Positions 32,760-46,330 are shown, numbered from the stretch's first letter. The stretch is 64,000 bases of DNA from Lycorma delicatula (GCF_047948215.1 NC_134455.1:73309689-73373688); one strand, 5' to 3'. A program made the numbers and translations. The notes: generated from the letters alone by a model not told the origin.

Positions 32760-34700
32760 ATAATGACACGCCAGGACCTAGGAAAGGTCCTTGTATAGAT
32801 TTATACAGGATCTGGAAGGATGGTATGCCTCTCCTTCGTTTTTAAGGGCAACGGGATGAATAACTTTGTTATCCCGCGAGGTAATTGATAAGGACCGTGT
32901 CCTTAATATTTTGTTGAATGATTTGCTCCCAGATGATACTATGATGGGTGAGGTTTCATACCACCGGCGTGTCAGGCGGGAAGTCACGATTTTTGAGACC
33001 GACATACAATATTTTGAGATCACTGAGGCGGAAGTGCGCCAGGTGATCTGTACCATGGCACGGCACAAGGCCGCCGGATATGATTGTATCACAGTGGAGC
33101 TCCTAGTAGGAGTGCTTCCAGTAGTCCTTAGTTTTCTAACTAGAATATGTAATAGGTTATTCTTCGCCGGCCACTTTCCGGCGTGTTGGAAGCGTGGAGA
33201 CTTGGTGTTGTTGTTCAGAGGTGGCGAGAAAGATCCTACATTAGTTGTTCTTACCGTTCACTAACGCTCTTGCCCGTGATTGGCAAGGTTTTTGAGAAGG
33301 TCCTATATTTGCGTGTTAATGTTAGATTGACCCCTGATCATTTGCTAATGGACAACCAGTATGGTTTTCGACCGGGCAAGAGCACTGAGGATGCCATACT
33401 AAAGGTGATAGATATGGTCATGTAAATATGTATTAGGGATTTTTCTGGACATATCCGGGGCATTTAACAACTTATGGTGGCTCTCTGCCCTGTTTTAGAT
33501 GTAGAAGCGTAAGTGTATACGAAATGAACTAGAAGTGCACTCAAGTTATTTCAGCCATCGGACCGTTTCCCTTCGTGATGGCGGCTCAGAGATTCGTAAG
33601 ACATTTATTAAAGGATGTCCTGAGGGCAGTGTTCTGAGTCCCATTCTTTGGATCATAGAATTCGACTCGATGTTGCGTTTGAGGTTGTCATGTGGTTGTC
33701 GTGTCATCGCTTATGCTCACTACGCGCTGCTACTGATTGAGGGGGATTCGCGTAACGAGGTATAATTCCGAGCTGCTCGTACTTGTGAGAAACTCTGACT
33801 GTGGTCTCCAACAGAAGATGATTTTCAGCCCAGAGAAAACCACAATGATGTTGCTTAAGGGCTGATTGGCTGCTTCCCGACGAATCCGGGTTCGGATGGC
33901 CGGTCTCCCCTTTCGGTACGTTACGACTCAAAAATACCTGGGTGTTATCCTTGATGAGAGTTTTCGGTTCAAGGAACATCTACAGTGTGGCTAAAAAGAA
34001 CGCTGATGCCTTTTATTGAATCCGTAGAGTCATTCGTCCCAATTGGGGATTGAATTATTGTACTATGCGTATCCTTTACAAAGATATCAGCGAAGCTATT
34101 ATGCTGCATGCTGCGCCTGTCTGGGCTCACCACATGGCTTTTAGGTATTGCGCGGACATTTGCTGCGGGCCCATCGACTCCTGTTGCTGGCTGTTATAGG
34201 TGGTTACAGAATAGTCTCGCGGAAGGCAGTCTGTGTTATAGCCGGAGTCAAACCAATAGATATCTTGGCTAATGAGCGTAAGGAACGTTACATTTCCAAG
34301 GTAAATAACCTATTGACGGCAGAACGAAAGCAGGAGATTGAAAACTGGGGCCTTACGTAATGGCAGGTCAGGTGGGACGAATCTCCCACAGGTCGCTACA
34401 CGCATGGTATATTTCCTATAGTGTCAAATTTAGGTGCGATTAGATGGGTATCCCACAATCGGTAAATCAGTTTCTCTCCGGGCATGGTGCCTTTCGGGCG
34501 AGTTTGGCTAGGTTTCGTTTGATGGATTCGACTAAACGCCCCGATTGAGGGACTGATGATACAGTGGACCACGTCCTCTACGTCCGTCCCGCAACTGGAT
34601 AATCCGCGAGAAGTGGTTGGTTTTCTTCGCGCCCTTGCAATGTGTAGATCTGCAGAGGGAGTTTGGTCGAGGTACTCGATCGTGATAGGATCCCGGGTGG
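32760..34700 (+). pseudogene. R1-like LINE pol, fragment 2 of the cluster
   Basis: The reading starts in the pre-RT region ('NILLNDLLPDD', 'EITEAEVRQVICTMARHKAA') and continues 'FPACWKRGDLVLLF'. After a shift come 'SLTLLPVIGKVFEKVLYLR' and 'NQYGFRPGKSTEDAILKV'. Motif A is intact as 'GIFLDISGAFNNLWW', and motif B reads 'KGCPEGSVLSPILW'. Motif C is 'VIAYAHYALLLIEG': YAHY at 33712-33723 replaces YADD, so both catalytic Asp are gone. The thumb has 'TQKYLGVILDESFRFKEHL'. Then 'LLLLAVIGGYRIVSRKAV', 'QFLSGHGAFRASLARFRL' and a C-terminal knuckle region 'TDDTVDHVLYV' follow. At least four frameshifts. Gene order matches the LINE at 1966-4489, but the sequence is clearly a different family member. Confidence 0.8.
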
Positions 34701-35690
34701 CTAGGGTTCCAGCTTACGCATTGGATTCGTTGGAGGTAGGCGCATTGGCATCGTGCTACGGTTATATTGGTATTGTTTGTGATTCGATTTGGAGCTCCCG
34801 CTGGTGGGGGTGCCTGCACTGCCGGGGTATGGTAGCCTGTGTGACCTTAGGCGTAACTTCCCATCGTCGGTGGCGGTCCTGATAGTGACTTGGTAATGCC
34901 ACGCGAGACGCAATGATGGGACCGGGTGGAGGTGCCGGGTTTGTCCCCGGCTCCTCCGCGGAGCGGAATGAGGTTGCGTTCCCCTTGTTAGGTGACCTAA
35001 ACTGGATGACTTATTTGGTTGTAGGTCTGAATTTCTATGTTGCGTAAAACACAATTTTGATTGGTATGAGTATAGCACTGACTTAACTTTTCGTTTTCTG
35101 AGGCACTCACAGTCACGAACGGTGCTGTCAAATCTGTACTAGGCGCGGGGTCCGCGCTTCCGTGGTTTCGGTTAATTAGTTTGAGAGAATCATGTTAGGT
35201 TGGATGTGCAGATGTCCGTTAGAGGCCTACGTGAAGGCCAAATTTGATATGTATTTACTGATGCAAATGTCTGCCGAGGCATTTACATCGGTGGCATCCC
35301 GACCGAGCCCTGGCCGACGACTGTAAGATGTAATCAGTTAGAGGGTCTAAAGACGATCTCTCGTAATGCCCCTCAGGGCTTGGAACGGAAGGCGTGGTGT
35401 GGCGACCGGTAACGTCACAAGGAGGGTGTCTTCCCCCTACGGGGTTGGGATGTCTTTGACGAGATAAATTTAATTATTGATAGTCATATATGTTTTGGAG
35501 TTGACGGGATGCGCCTACCCGTTTTAGTAATATATGATAAGTCGCGGTGGAACACGCAAGTGGGTGGTGTATGCTACCTCGCTTTTAGATTAGCTGTTGG
35601 AGTTAGTTAGGACACTGGTCCTTAAACTGTTTCGAGGCTAGTAGTTGTTTGTGGTATAGACATTCGGTCTTATTTTTTAGGGCGACCGAA
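34701..35690 (+). other. GC-richer tract, probable LINE 3' remainder
   Basis: This stretch is notably richer in GC than the surrounding spacer ('ccccggctcctccgcggagc', 'cccctcagggcttggaacgg'). It has open stretches but no domain. It follows the R1-like C-terminal knuckle, so it may be that element's C-terminal end plus 3' UTR, or a further unreadable insertion. No poly(A) was seen at its end. Confidence 0.4.
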
Positions 35691-35699
35691 AGGTGGTGG

Positions 35700-36480
35700 C
35701 GGGAGAAATGCCAAGCAAACCAACCAATGTCTTCCGAGGTTCCCCAAGGATAAAATCTCAGCCCTTCTTCTTTTCCTTTAATTCATTATTGATATAGTTG
35801 ATGTAATTGTTTGCAAATGTCAACTATATGCAGACGATTTGAAATAATATAGTATTATATTTGCTCAAGACGACAAAATAATACCAAGATAAAAACAAAA
35901 TAATATCAAGATAATTTGTGATTTGTCGCGAACCAACTTTATACTTCCTAATGTGGAAAAAGCCTCTGGTTGTATCATTCTTAAGGAAGAAGTAATATTC
36001 TGTTAATAAAACACGTGGAGAAGATAGTCGGTAAAGGTAGGAGAAAACGTGATCTCTTACAGAAGATGGCGCATCTTCACACTTTAGAAGCGTGAAAATT
36101 TGTGTTGTTTTATACAAGTCAATTGCGTGGTTTCATCTTGTATATTGTACAGTCATCTGGAATTAAAACCGAGAATACATCTCTATTATGAGTAGGAATG
36201 TTCAGGAGAGGCTTATATTGTGTCTTAAGAGGAAGCTTAATTTCCCGTCATCTGTGACGAAAGAATGTATCCGTCAACAATTCGACTTTCCTGTTCTTGC
36301 TGGTAGGAGATGTTTCTGGATCCCCTGCAATTTTATTGCCTGCTCCGTGTGGCTAGGTAGAACAAGAAATGTGAATCTTGTTACGAGTGTTCTCAGTCCT
36401 CCATCAGGAATTATAGATTTTTTGTCCCGTCTAAAAACTGATTTGTCGCCTAATAAATAGTTTCAATGAAAATAAGTTAA
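35700..36480 (+). pseudogene. Jockey/CR1-like LINE RT, fragment 3 of the cluster
   Basis: 'EVPQG*NLSPSSF' (motif B with a stop) leads, after a frame change, to 'DVIVCKCQLYADDLK', with an intact YADD at 35828-35839. The centre is degenerate. The C-terminal part is clearer: 'LYKSIAWFHLVYCTVIWN', then 'ERLILCLKRKLNFPSSV', 'FDFPVLAGRRCFWI' and 'GIIDFLSRLK'. This reproduces the order 'LY.SLVRSHLEYCS.IW', 'RFL....', 'L..LP.L..RR' of jockey/CR1-type pol. It belongs to a different clade from the two R1-like pieces just upstream. No poly(A) or TSD was identified. Confidence 0.65.
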
Positions 36481-36959
36481 AGAGGATTCTTCGTGAGGCG
36501 GTAGGAAAATTATCGTCACTGTTATATTCCCTGATCGAGAAAAAAAAAGAAAATCTAAGTTCTTCTTAAAGTTTAATTTATTTCATAAATTTTAATTTTA
36601 GTTTCTACTTTTTATTTCATTATATATGTTCCACACACAATATACGAGTATAAAGGTTTATATAAACTGTTCAGCTGGGTTCATTAAATAAATAAATAAT
36701 TATTAGTAATATTATCATCGCGTTAATAAAGTGATACATTTAAAAATTCTGTCACTCAATCAAAAGTAATATTATTGACATGATTTAACGTGAACTTAGC
36801 TCCATGACTTGCATGTTTGACATAGATATAATGCACCCGGTCAAACGTTTTGTGGAGGAAAACTAGGGCCAAAATAAATGTAATTATAAAGAGTACAGGC
36901 GAAAGGTTGGTGCAACCATAAATTTTCATTAAATTTTTAGACCAAAAGTCTGAAAAATT
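36481..36959. other. AT-rich spacer
   Basis: Nothing recognisable. Confidence 0.4.
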
Positions 36960-37430
36960 AATATTATATATTCAAGGACTAACCAGTCAAGGGCTTTGCT
37001 CGCCCTTCCCGTCTAGCCAGGGGGTCCGCCCTCTAAACCGCGCTATGTTCATTATCCTTATGGTTGTGAGAATAATACTGATAAATAAATAAAGCCTGAA
37101 AAGCTCCCTTTTCTCCAATGTATCCCTCGTTCTTGTAATAGAATTTCTGATACCCCTTTCATACTCACCCAAGGGGGCCAGGGCTCGATCTGTAGCTTAA
37201 TCTATAGCCTTCTATCTATAGCCTTCCCTGTCATATCACAAATGTAGCCTGAAAATTTGAAAGCAATTGGTTCTCGCGTGTTTCTTTAATACTCCCCCAT
37301 ACTAGCTTCGATTTTTCGAGACCTATCAAGTTTGGTAAAAAGTACCGATTGGTGTCTTCAGGTCTTTTATGGTCCTCTATTAAAGTATAGGATTCATTTT
37401 GCTCGATTTCGTATTACCGTTACGCACATA
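36960..37430 (-). repeat. Unclassified transposon-like repeat
   Basis: A GC-richer block with the small hairpin 'aagggctttgctcgccctt' and the phrase 'gtctagccagggggtccgcc', followed by 'tgaaagcaattggttctcgc'. I associate such phrases with dispersed arthropod repeats, probably a LINE or DNA-element tail in minus orientation. No coding is preserved. Confidence 0.4.
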
Positions 37431-38365
37431 CACTAACACAATCTATTAATAGTATAAATTTCATTCTCAGCTAAAAAATTAAATATTTTGCCAAGCGTAT
37501 CATGTCCACCATTTTTTTTTTTTAATTTGAAATTTTTATAGCAACATTATTATTTTTAGTAAAAGGTGAGGAAGTATCATGATTCTTTTTGCTGGGTTGA
37601 CTGATACTGAAAAGTATAAAAAGAAAGAAATAATTTTTTGCACAAGTTATTTTAAGAGTTTTCTAAGAATATTAAAAATTATAATCACGGTATTTTTTCT
37701 CTATAAATCTCTAATTTAAATATCAGAATAGCATGCGAATTAATTAAAATTCCTAATTTATGCTATTCATGAAACATTTTTTAAAACAAAATTGGGCAAT
37801 AAAATTCTCAATTTAATTGTCTTTTGTTTATTTTAAGAATGAAGGTAACAGTTAAAAAAATAATCTTTTTTGCGTAAAAAGGTATCTTTTAAATATTTTT
37901 AATTAGATACGATATAACTTTAATTGGCTTAAAATGATTTTTTTTGGCAAAAACTATTAGATGAATTCTTGTTTAAAGTTTAACTCTACTATTTACGCTG
38001 TGAAGTTTATTTTTACAGCTTATCTTTACGACGTTTAGCGTGTGTAATATTTTTCGGTGTACTTAATCACATTAAAAGTGTATCGAGTGGCAAAGATGGT
38101 AGTGCTAACCATCCCGTGCAAGTGGTCGATAGCTAAACGCTTAGGCTAAGCCGACTTCGATGTTTTAATCGCTAACTGTTCTTCAATTATACAGCCTTAG
38201 CCTTTGATTTGTTGTCGGATTCTTATTAAAGGTTTATATATATATATATTATGTAAATGTATATCAATAATAATAATATTATTATTAATTATTCTATACA
38301 TTATAGTAATTATTATATCAATATTTTAGATATCTTACTCAATAACTTATTAATGAATTAACTTC
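37431..38365. other. AT-rich spacer
   Basis: No gene is supported. A block at 38090-38170 ('cgagtggcaaagatggtagt', 'ggtcgatagctaaacgctta') is GC-richer and may be a repeat fragment. A short (TA)n lies near 38236-38250. Confidence 0.4.
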
Positions 38366-38516
38366 TTTTTTTTTATGAAATTACGGCCTTTACTGCTACT
38401 GGTCATTAGCCCAAATTGAAATTTGTAGCGTATGAAAAGTGCCATGCCCAACTGGGATTCGATCGTGGGACCTCCGGATGAAAGGCTGAGACGCTACCAC
38501 TCCGCCACGGAGATCG
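38366..38516 (-). mobile_element. tRNA-derived SINE, third copy
   Basis: On the minus strand the head 'ctccgtggcggagtggtagc', the 'cctttcatccggaggtccca' segment and the body 'gggcatggcacttttcatac' with 'gctacaaat' match the SINE pair at 15.5-15.8 kb. The A-box region is better preserved here than in the left member of that pair. The 3' part differs after 'ctacaaattt', and an A-run near 38366 may be its tail. The acceptor stem does not form, so it is not a tRNA gene. Confidence 0.8.
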
Positions 38517-40259
38517 TGTAAGGAAATAATCTGATCTTAGTTCCGGCGTTTCACCATTATCCTACAGTCATCGTCACAACTGTTTTTTTTTTAACTTCCA
38601 ACCTAATAATACTACTTTTCAATAACATATATAAAATCACTTAATGATATCAATCATTTACGATCACTATCATTTTATCTTATTAAAGATTTTGAAACGA
38701 AAAATAATGAAAAATACATGTCATTATTTCATCTTGTTTAATGTAAAAGGTTCTTAAAGCGGGCTTGACTACCTTCTCTTCAAATCCACCAAATACTGTT
38801 CCTTCAATAAATATTAACGTACCCGAATTATTCATACTTTTTGTCCACAGTACCGTCTTATTTGAATCGAATTGATGCGTGTCATTTATTGATGAGAATA
38901 TCGCATCAGAATATATTTCTCTTTCTTTTTTTTATGTCTTGTTTATTTTATGTTCTCTTTTTCCGTTCATTTATATTCTACATTAATCTTTTAAACTTAG
39001 TTTATTTATTACATACTATAACTAACCGCTTTTGTATATCGCTGTACGTATCCTCATACGGTGCGGGGTATTGTGGCACTTTAAAATATGTATTTCTATT
39101 ATTTTATATAACAAATAGTTTGGTGTAGCTACGGTAGTTATTAGCGACGGACATACATCGTAACTGCTGCCATACAGTATTATTCTCTTCATATCCTTCC
39201 ATTACTGAATATTTAACTTACCCTGAGTGCCTTGATATACGATGTAACAATTAGTTCTTCCGATGAAATTTTTCCCTCAGGCTTCCATTTCTTCTGTCGA
39301 CTTAAACCTTTTCGGTTTGAATTTCCTATTGATAACGTAACCGACCTTAACTTTTAAGATTTTTTTTTTGCGTTGATAAGACAATTCTTCATTATTGCTA
39401 TATTACAATCGCCTTTATCGTAATATTTAACCTACAGTTGTCTTCCTTTTTTGTCATATTTCATTACGTTTGATTTATTTTCATTTTTTTTCGAATTTAT
39501 CCGTCATCAGTGGATCCATTCCACTTAGTTTTTCAAATTTAGTTCTTATTTTGAATACTTATCATCTCTAAAATCTTTTACTTCAATTATTTTATTCGTA
39601 CAGTTTAATTAACGTAAAAAATGTAGTTCATTGTTTCTTCTCTCTACTTTCCGCGTTGCATTTCTATTTCTTTATTATTTTTCTATTCTAATCACTGCTG
39701 ACTGATTCGTAAATAGATGCATATGATCTTTGTTTATTAGTTATTATATTTTGTTTATAATTTAAAAAGTAAGAGATTTTATACTATTAAATGTCTTCTG
39801 AAAGTTCTACAAATGTTACGAGTATATTGATATCCTACGGTGTAAGGCTCAGTAATAATCTAAAAAAAAAATTAGGGATATTAGTGAAAGATCAATGAAA
39901 TTGCCGCTTTTATTCACACAGGTAATAGTAAAAAATGACTGTAATTTACCTTACATTTTATATTATCATTCTTTCTGATAACGGCAGTCGGTAGCGATTT
40001 TCTTGAGGTTAGTTCTCCGTAAGATTATCACCACATACAAACGTTGAATAAGTAAAAGTAATGAAACAGGTTAATTGTATGAATCACGTGGTTACTTGTG
40101 CGTGTCATTTTGGACTACAAATGCTCATAGTGATTGTTGGCTAATTGTGTTTTAAAATATCCTTTTACGCACAACAGTTAAAGTAATTTTTTTTTTTTTA
40201 TAACATAATTAAATTTTAAAACAGTGAACTTTGATAGCAGAAAACATTCCTAACGTTTT
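38517..40259. other. AT-rich spacer
   Basis: No gene is supported. Open stretches such as 38841-39128 are A/T-driven and lack any domain. Confidence 0.4.
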
Positions 40260-40560
40260 TGAAGGCAATTTAGGGTCGCGTAATTTGATCACGGCAGATA
40301 GCTTCACCGCAGACTCTATAACTGAAGGGATCTAATGAGCCCAAAGACAGAGCCGAGTCGAGTGGAGGCGACATGAGTCGTCACTCAACGCCATCTCGAT
40401 TGCACCGGCCACTTTGTCTTTAAAACCCCCTCTCGTTCTACCCCTTATATATATATATATAACTAGCACAACACATACTCGTAACCGCCGCCTACTCTTC
40501 TTATCAATCTGATGCCAGTGTTCACGTGTTACGATATACTGCAAATGCATTTTAGTCACG
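40260..40560. other. Unexplained GC-richer island
   Basis: About 300 bases stand out from the AT-rich flanks ('gatagcttcaccgcagactc', 'gagtcgagtggaggcgacat', 'gccatctcgattgcaccggc'), with a short (TA)n at 40447-40461. A 75-codon minus-strand frame crosses it but includes the TA repeat and shows no domain. It could be a transposon fragment or a CpG-containing regulatory element. Confidence 0.4.
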
Positions 40561-41070
<510 letters not shown>

Positions 41071-41100
41071 TATTGTGTAGTAAATATGTAACTGTGCCTT

Positions 41101-41232
41101 AAATCAACTGTCCCGTCTGACTGACTAACTGATTCATAAACGTCTAGTAAAAACTAGGAAAGATAAATTGATGAGAATTTGAATACACGTTCTTCTTACG
41201 GTATAAATCCACACTAAGAAGGATGTTTTAAA
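41101..41232 (-). repeat. Dispersed repeat family A, copy 2 (3' end only)
   Basis: Reverse complement carries 'cttcttagtgtggatttata', 'tctcatcaatttatct' and 'atgaatcagttagtcagtca', matching 9120-9222. As in copy 1, a dinucleotide-rich repeat lies just beyond the 'cagtcag' end, here the long (GT)n. The rest of the family A body is missing. Confidence 0.75.
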
Positions 41233-44200
41233 ATAGGAGTGTTGTGTAGCTGCGTTAACAGTTGATGGTAATTTTTCCAATTTAAAAGCAGACTTTGCAG
41301 TTTTATCTTGTATTATTGAAATCTAAAATCATCCAGAAATAATTTATCATTTGTGCATTTGTAAATAAATGAAATTAATTTACAACCATTTCGATTACAA
41401 CCATTAGATCAGCCCGGTGGGCTAATTAAATATGTCCTAGAATAATATTAGTAAACGATTACAGTTGTGTTTTTAAATTTGTAATCCAAATCAAAATTAA
41501 ATGATGACTAATTGGGAATTATTGTAAAACCATTGCTTTTCTTGGTCTTCTGATAAAATATGGTAAAATATCTCATTTTGTTTTCACTATATTCACTTCT
41601 TGATACATAATTTATTTTGTTAGGGGAAAATGGAGGTTGATTACACAATGTGTTTGTATAAAATATATAACACAATACAGTTGTACACTTTATGTTTTTC
41701 TGAATATTTTTACGTTTTCTTTAGTTTTTTTGTGGTGTAGCCGAGTTGAGATTTTTTTTAAGAGCTGGGTTTTTGTATCCTGTTTACACAATTCTTTTTT
41801 TTTTACAGTTTTCTTCTTTTTTTTGTATTCGAGAAATAATATCCGCTTGGTTGTCATTCGTCGATATAACTCAAGTGTCCGAAGTATAGTCAACTCTTCA
41901 GCATACATCATTTTTTTTTCTCTTACATGCTCTATTCTATACTCCACTATAAAAACTTACTATTCCATCCATTTATGTTCCAGTAACTGGTATTTTAAGT
42001 TCTTTACGCTTTTTATTAAAAAAAAAAAAACACATTTATTGTTATTTTTAAATTATTTTAAATCATTTGTATAGTTGTTTATTCTATTGCTTAATTATTT
42101 TTTTATTTTTTTTTTTGTAATCTTTTATTAATGTTTCAGGGGTTCAGTTTCATACTGATCGATCAGTCCTTCTCCGTATATAATCTCAAGTTTTTTTTTC
42201 TCTTTTACTAAGTGAAATTCCTAGTCATCGATATATTAGATTTTACCACCACTTTAATTTAGTTTTTATTCAAGCATTATATTTTGTATATAGTTTTACA
42301 AATTATATCGTTTATTAAATTATCTAAAAGTAAAAATTCGAAAATTAGTACGTCTCTATACATTTCACAACTTTTTTCAAACTTTTGATGAAGTTTGTCG
42401 TAACGGTTTTCTTTAGAAGATACCTTTAAAGCCCGCATAGCACTTTTATATAAAATTCATTCATAAACGTCTTTCACTAAATTCAAAGCAATCCTTTTGA
42501 TCTCCACTGATGTTTTGGTGACAAACTTTTCGTTCGTCTTCTGTACAATTTGCCCGTCTCGGATATCTCATCCGATAAATTACTTGTTTCATAATAGAAT
42601 GACAATAATTCTTTTAACTTTATTTTATTTTTTCAACAGCACCTCTTTCTGAAAAACTGGTTCAGAAAGTGCATATATTTACCTTTACACTTCGAAGGAT
42701 TTAACGTATATTCTTGTTTGCATTTAATTACTTTTCTACAAAGTTATTCTTTCTAAATTTAGATACTATTTTAACTAACAGATAACATGAAACTTACATT
42801 TTTTTTATATTAAATATGCATGATTTATTTATACATAGAAAGAGTTATATCAGCTTCTACTAAGATCATTAGAAAGTAATTGCTGATAACCTAAAAACTA
42901 ATGGTATAATACTTTTTGTAATGTGTCTGGAACTTTACTCGTAAAATTTTTAGAAGTGAGAAGATCATGTTTTGCTGGAAATACCACTTTAAAAAAAAAA
43001 AAGGTAGGATTAGATGATTCGACGTACATCTCGAATTAGACTGTTTACGATGAATGGAATAGCTTACGTCAGAAATACGTTAAGACAAGAAAAAAAATTG
43101 TTCATAAAGACGTTCATATTTAATAGCTTATTATTGCATACAATAAAATAAACTTATTAGTAGGAAAAAAACGATATCAGAAAATATATTAAAAATAAAA
43201 ACTAGTATATTCTCAGTTCTTTAAAATTAATTTTTGATGTATGGGCAAAATAATAACTTGCTAATTTGGCTCTGAATTTATAAAGTCGAGTTTAAGGAAT
43301 TTTTTTTATTTTTGCTAAATAGCTTTATTTTCAACTTGTTTCCTTAAATCCATTTCGAAACCACAAGTAAATCGAATGAAAAATTAAGTCAAGAAAAGAC
43401 AAACCAATGACGTTCCTTGTTGGGTAAAAACATTATAATATACATATCAAATCTTAAAAATGGTATTTTATAAAATTATAACAAAAGAGCAGTCGATTTC
43501 AGTAACAAAAGTAATAATAAAACGACAAATAACAGTAACAGACAACCAGTATAAATAATAATAAAGACCTGACAACCAGTATCAGAATAATTGAATACAA
43601 AAAAGTAGCGATGTCAATAGATAATAATGTTCCCATAGTTTAGAATAGCAACAATGACGATACATACATAGAACAGTAACAACGCTAATACGTATATGAA
43701 CACAGCTCTGCACGCTGTACAGAATTACTAAAAAATATTCTAGTATACAACACCGAGGTAGTATGATTTGTGTTATCAAAGACAACATGACTTGAGACTT
43801 GTAAAGAATCACTGAGGTCCAGCATATAAAATTTTTTTTTCGGCCGTCTAACGTCCCTACTGCTATCCAAGAGGTCTACAGTTAAATTGTTTATAAATTT
43901 GATATGTATATTCTACTTAATCTTCTAATTTAAAGAATTTAAGAATTATTATTTTTTAATATACAGTACTTTTTTTGAAATTAGTTTATTTTATATTTAA
44001 ATCAATTTTATCCTTCTCCCTGATAAACTGTTCACAAAAAACGTAATAGCGGGATACCTGCCAACTGATAAAAATAGTGCAAGGAAACGACTTGAAGACT
44101 ATTACTGAATAATAAAACTTTCTGGAAATCGGGATATTATATTTTTGACTTAATTTTTCAGTCATTCCGCTTGAATGTTCCCATGAAAACACTCTAAATA

Positions 44201-46254
44201 TTAGAATGGATATTTATACTCTGTAATAAGCCCATACTATGAAGAAAAACAAAGGAAAGTCTTTAGATATATACTTCGTATAATTTTTTGTTAAAAAGAC
44301 ATCGTCCATTTACCGTCATCTACAGTAAACGTTTTCAAAACCAGAAGAGGAATTCTTAAAAATTAAAATCGAATTATTGAAATAAAATTGCAAAAAAAAG
44401 AAAAAAGTAAATTATGAACGTTCTGTTATTTATTTTTTTTTAAAGTTAGTTAAAATTATATATATGCCAGTCGGACATAGTATACGTTATACATAACATA
44501 TTAGCTAAAACAAACAAATGATGTATTCAAGGTAGAAAATTCATTTTCTTGTTGTCTTATAGAAAGGTATCCTCCTCGTTCAGTTGAAGTATATAGTAAA
44601 CTATTTTATTGCACAAAGAAGTACATTAATTCATTGCCGTACATTGTCCCAAGCTTTAATATTACTGTGATGCATGTAAATCACCTGAGGTACAACAGGT
44701 ACTAGTCAGAGTTGTTGAGTTACTTTTACTGACAGTAATGATGTATACTGTACAGCCAGATTGTGATGAATATTAGGAAGATGACACTTATAGGACTGAC
44801 TACCATCTGCTTTCGGTGAGCTTAGCATATTGATATGCAACCGTATATCTGGCCGACTCAAACATACTTATTTTCAGTGGTAAGTCTGGCATGAGTTGAT
44901 TGTTATTCATAACGACCGATTTTAGTTTTGGCATTGACTTTCGATTTATTTTAGGTCGTCTAATAACGTTGAAATGATTGAGATCAAAAGATTTAATCGA
45001 ATTTAATTATTTAATTTATTTAATTCTTAGAAGGACAATGTTTCGATATCATTCCCAATCTGATGCAGTAAGTTTGCTACTGGTTATTATATAATTTTCT
45101 ATAATATATAAATTATAATAAAATGGGGAGTTCCCCGATGAAAATTAATTATTGCAGTTTATGATATGAAATGAAAAAAAAAATAAAAAAAATACAAAGA
45201 GGGATTACAAATATAAAATATTCTTACTTAAAATTAGTTGTATTAAACTGATATCTTCGATAAAATAATAATTTTATTACATATTTTAATAAAATAAAGA
45301 ATTTTTAATAAATAATGCTACTAATCACCAAAATAATTCATATTTTTATTACAGCTTATAAAAACTGCGCATCAAACATAGACAAAATATTTTGAAGGAG
45401 TGGGGAAGAGCTTACTCCCTCCAGCCCCCTTTATATTGTAGCAGGAAAAGGGTAGTTGTTTCATTCGACGTCTGGATGTCGGTCGGTAAAGGTCTCGTAA
45501 CGCGTTCTGGATTTTCGGTTGGAGTTATGCCGTAATTTTACGAAGTGATTTTTGTGTTCGATTTTATTTGTGAAGTTGTATTAAATTTTTTAACTTTATA
45601 TTAAAATAATAGTGGATACTTAAAATAATTTATTTAGGATTTCAATTTGTTACAAAAAAATGAGTTAGTGTAGTTTCTCTTTTAATTGCAATGCGATAAC
45701 GTATTTATTATGGTATAAATATCTATTTATGTATATTATATTTAAAATAGTATAATTTTTGTTTTATTTTTTTAATATTATTTTTCCTTTTATTTTAAAA
45801 TTTTATTATAGCCCTAGAGTTTTTATTATAAAGCTTAACAGTAGAAATTGAAGTAGATTTTTTGTCGGTGATCCCTAGACAATTATTAATTAGTTAATTA
45901 TGAAATAGATTTTGATTTTTTTTTATAATGCTTTTATTTGCAGTCGCATCAACAATTTTGTATTTTATTACCAAACAAAACAGAATCGAACTATGAACTT
46001 TCGATATAATCTTATCATGCATTTTCTGTAATATTTAAGATATCTATATTTACCTAAATAATTGTAATAACAATTAGGTTTTCCTATAATGTAATATTTT
46101 GGTAAACATTATATTTACAAAGATCTTTAAAGAAAAAAAAAACTTTATTATTATTATTAAAAAAAGAAAAGATTTTAACCTGATTTAATTCATCTATAAG
46201 CTTGACGCTTGTCCTTGGAAATATGGAATAGATTATTTGTAGTATGAGGAAATA
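41233..46254. other. Long AT-rich spacer
   Basis: About 5 kb without a supported gene. Small features: a 9-bp hairpin 'ctttctgaa'/'ttcagaaag' near 42650-42675 and a repeated 'gacaaccagtat' near 43541 and 43571. A GC-richer piece at 45400-45540 ('ggaagagcttactccctcca', 'tctcgtaacgcgttctggat') was not identified. Open stretches at 41637-42074 and 43582-44192 are A/T-driven. Confidence 0.4.
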
Positions 46255-46330
46255 AAATCCAACTGAGAGTCGAACTCGGAACCCCGTCTATGGAAGAATT
46301 ACCTGTTACAATTTAATCATATAGGCCGGA
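46255..46330 (-). repeat. tRNA-like / SINE fragment
   Basis: Reverse complement contains 'ggggttccgagttcgactct', a B-box-like element with a short flanking stem. It shares 'actgagaatcgaac'-type wording with 47350-47390. It looks like the T-arm part of a tRNA-derived repeat; no A-box or complete cloverleaf could be built. Confidence 0.4.

Noticed and set aside
34532..35078. Minus-strand frames opposite the R1-like C-terminus
   Set aside because: They are shadows in a GC-richer tract; the plus strand has the conserved knuckle region.
38443..38515. tRNA gene on the minus strand
   Set aside because: Same SINE head as at 15.7 kb; no matching acceptor stem.
41637..42074. 145-codon plus-strand protein
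   Set aside because: Dominated by Phe, Ser and Ile from T-rich sequence and ends in a poly-lysine run; no domain.
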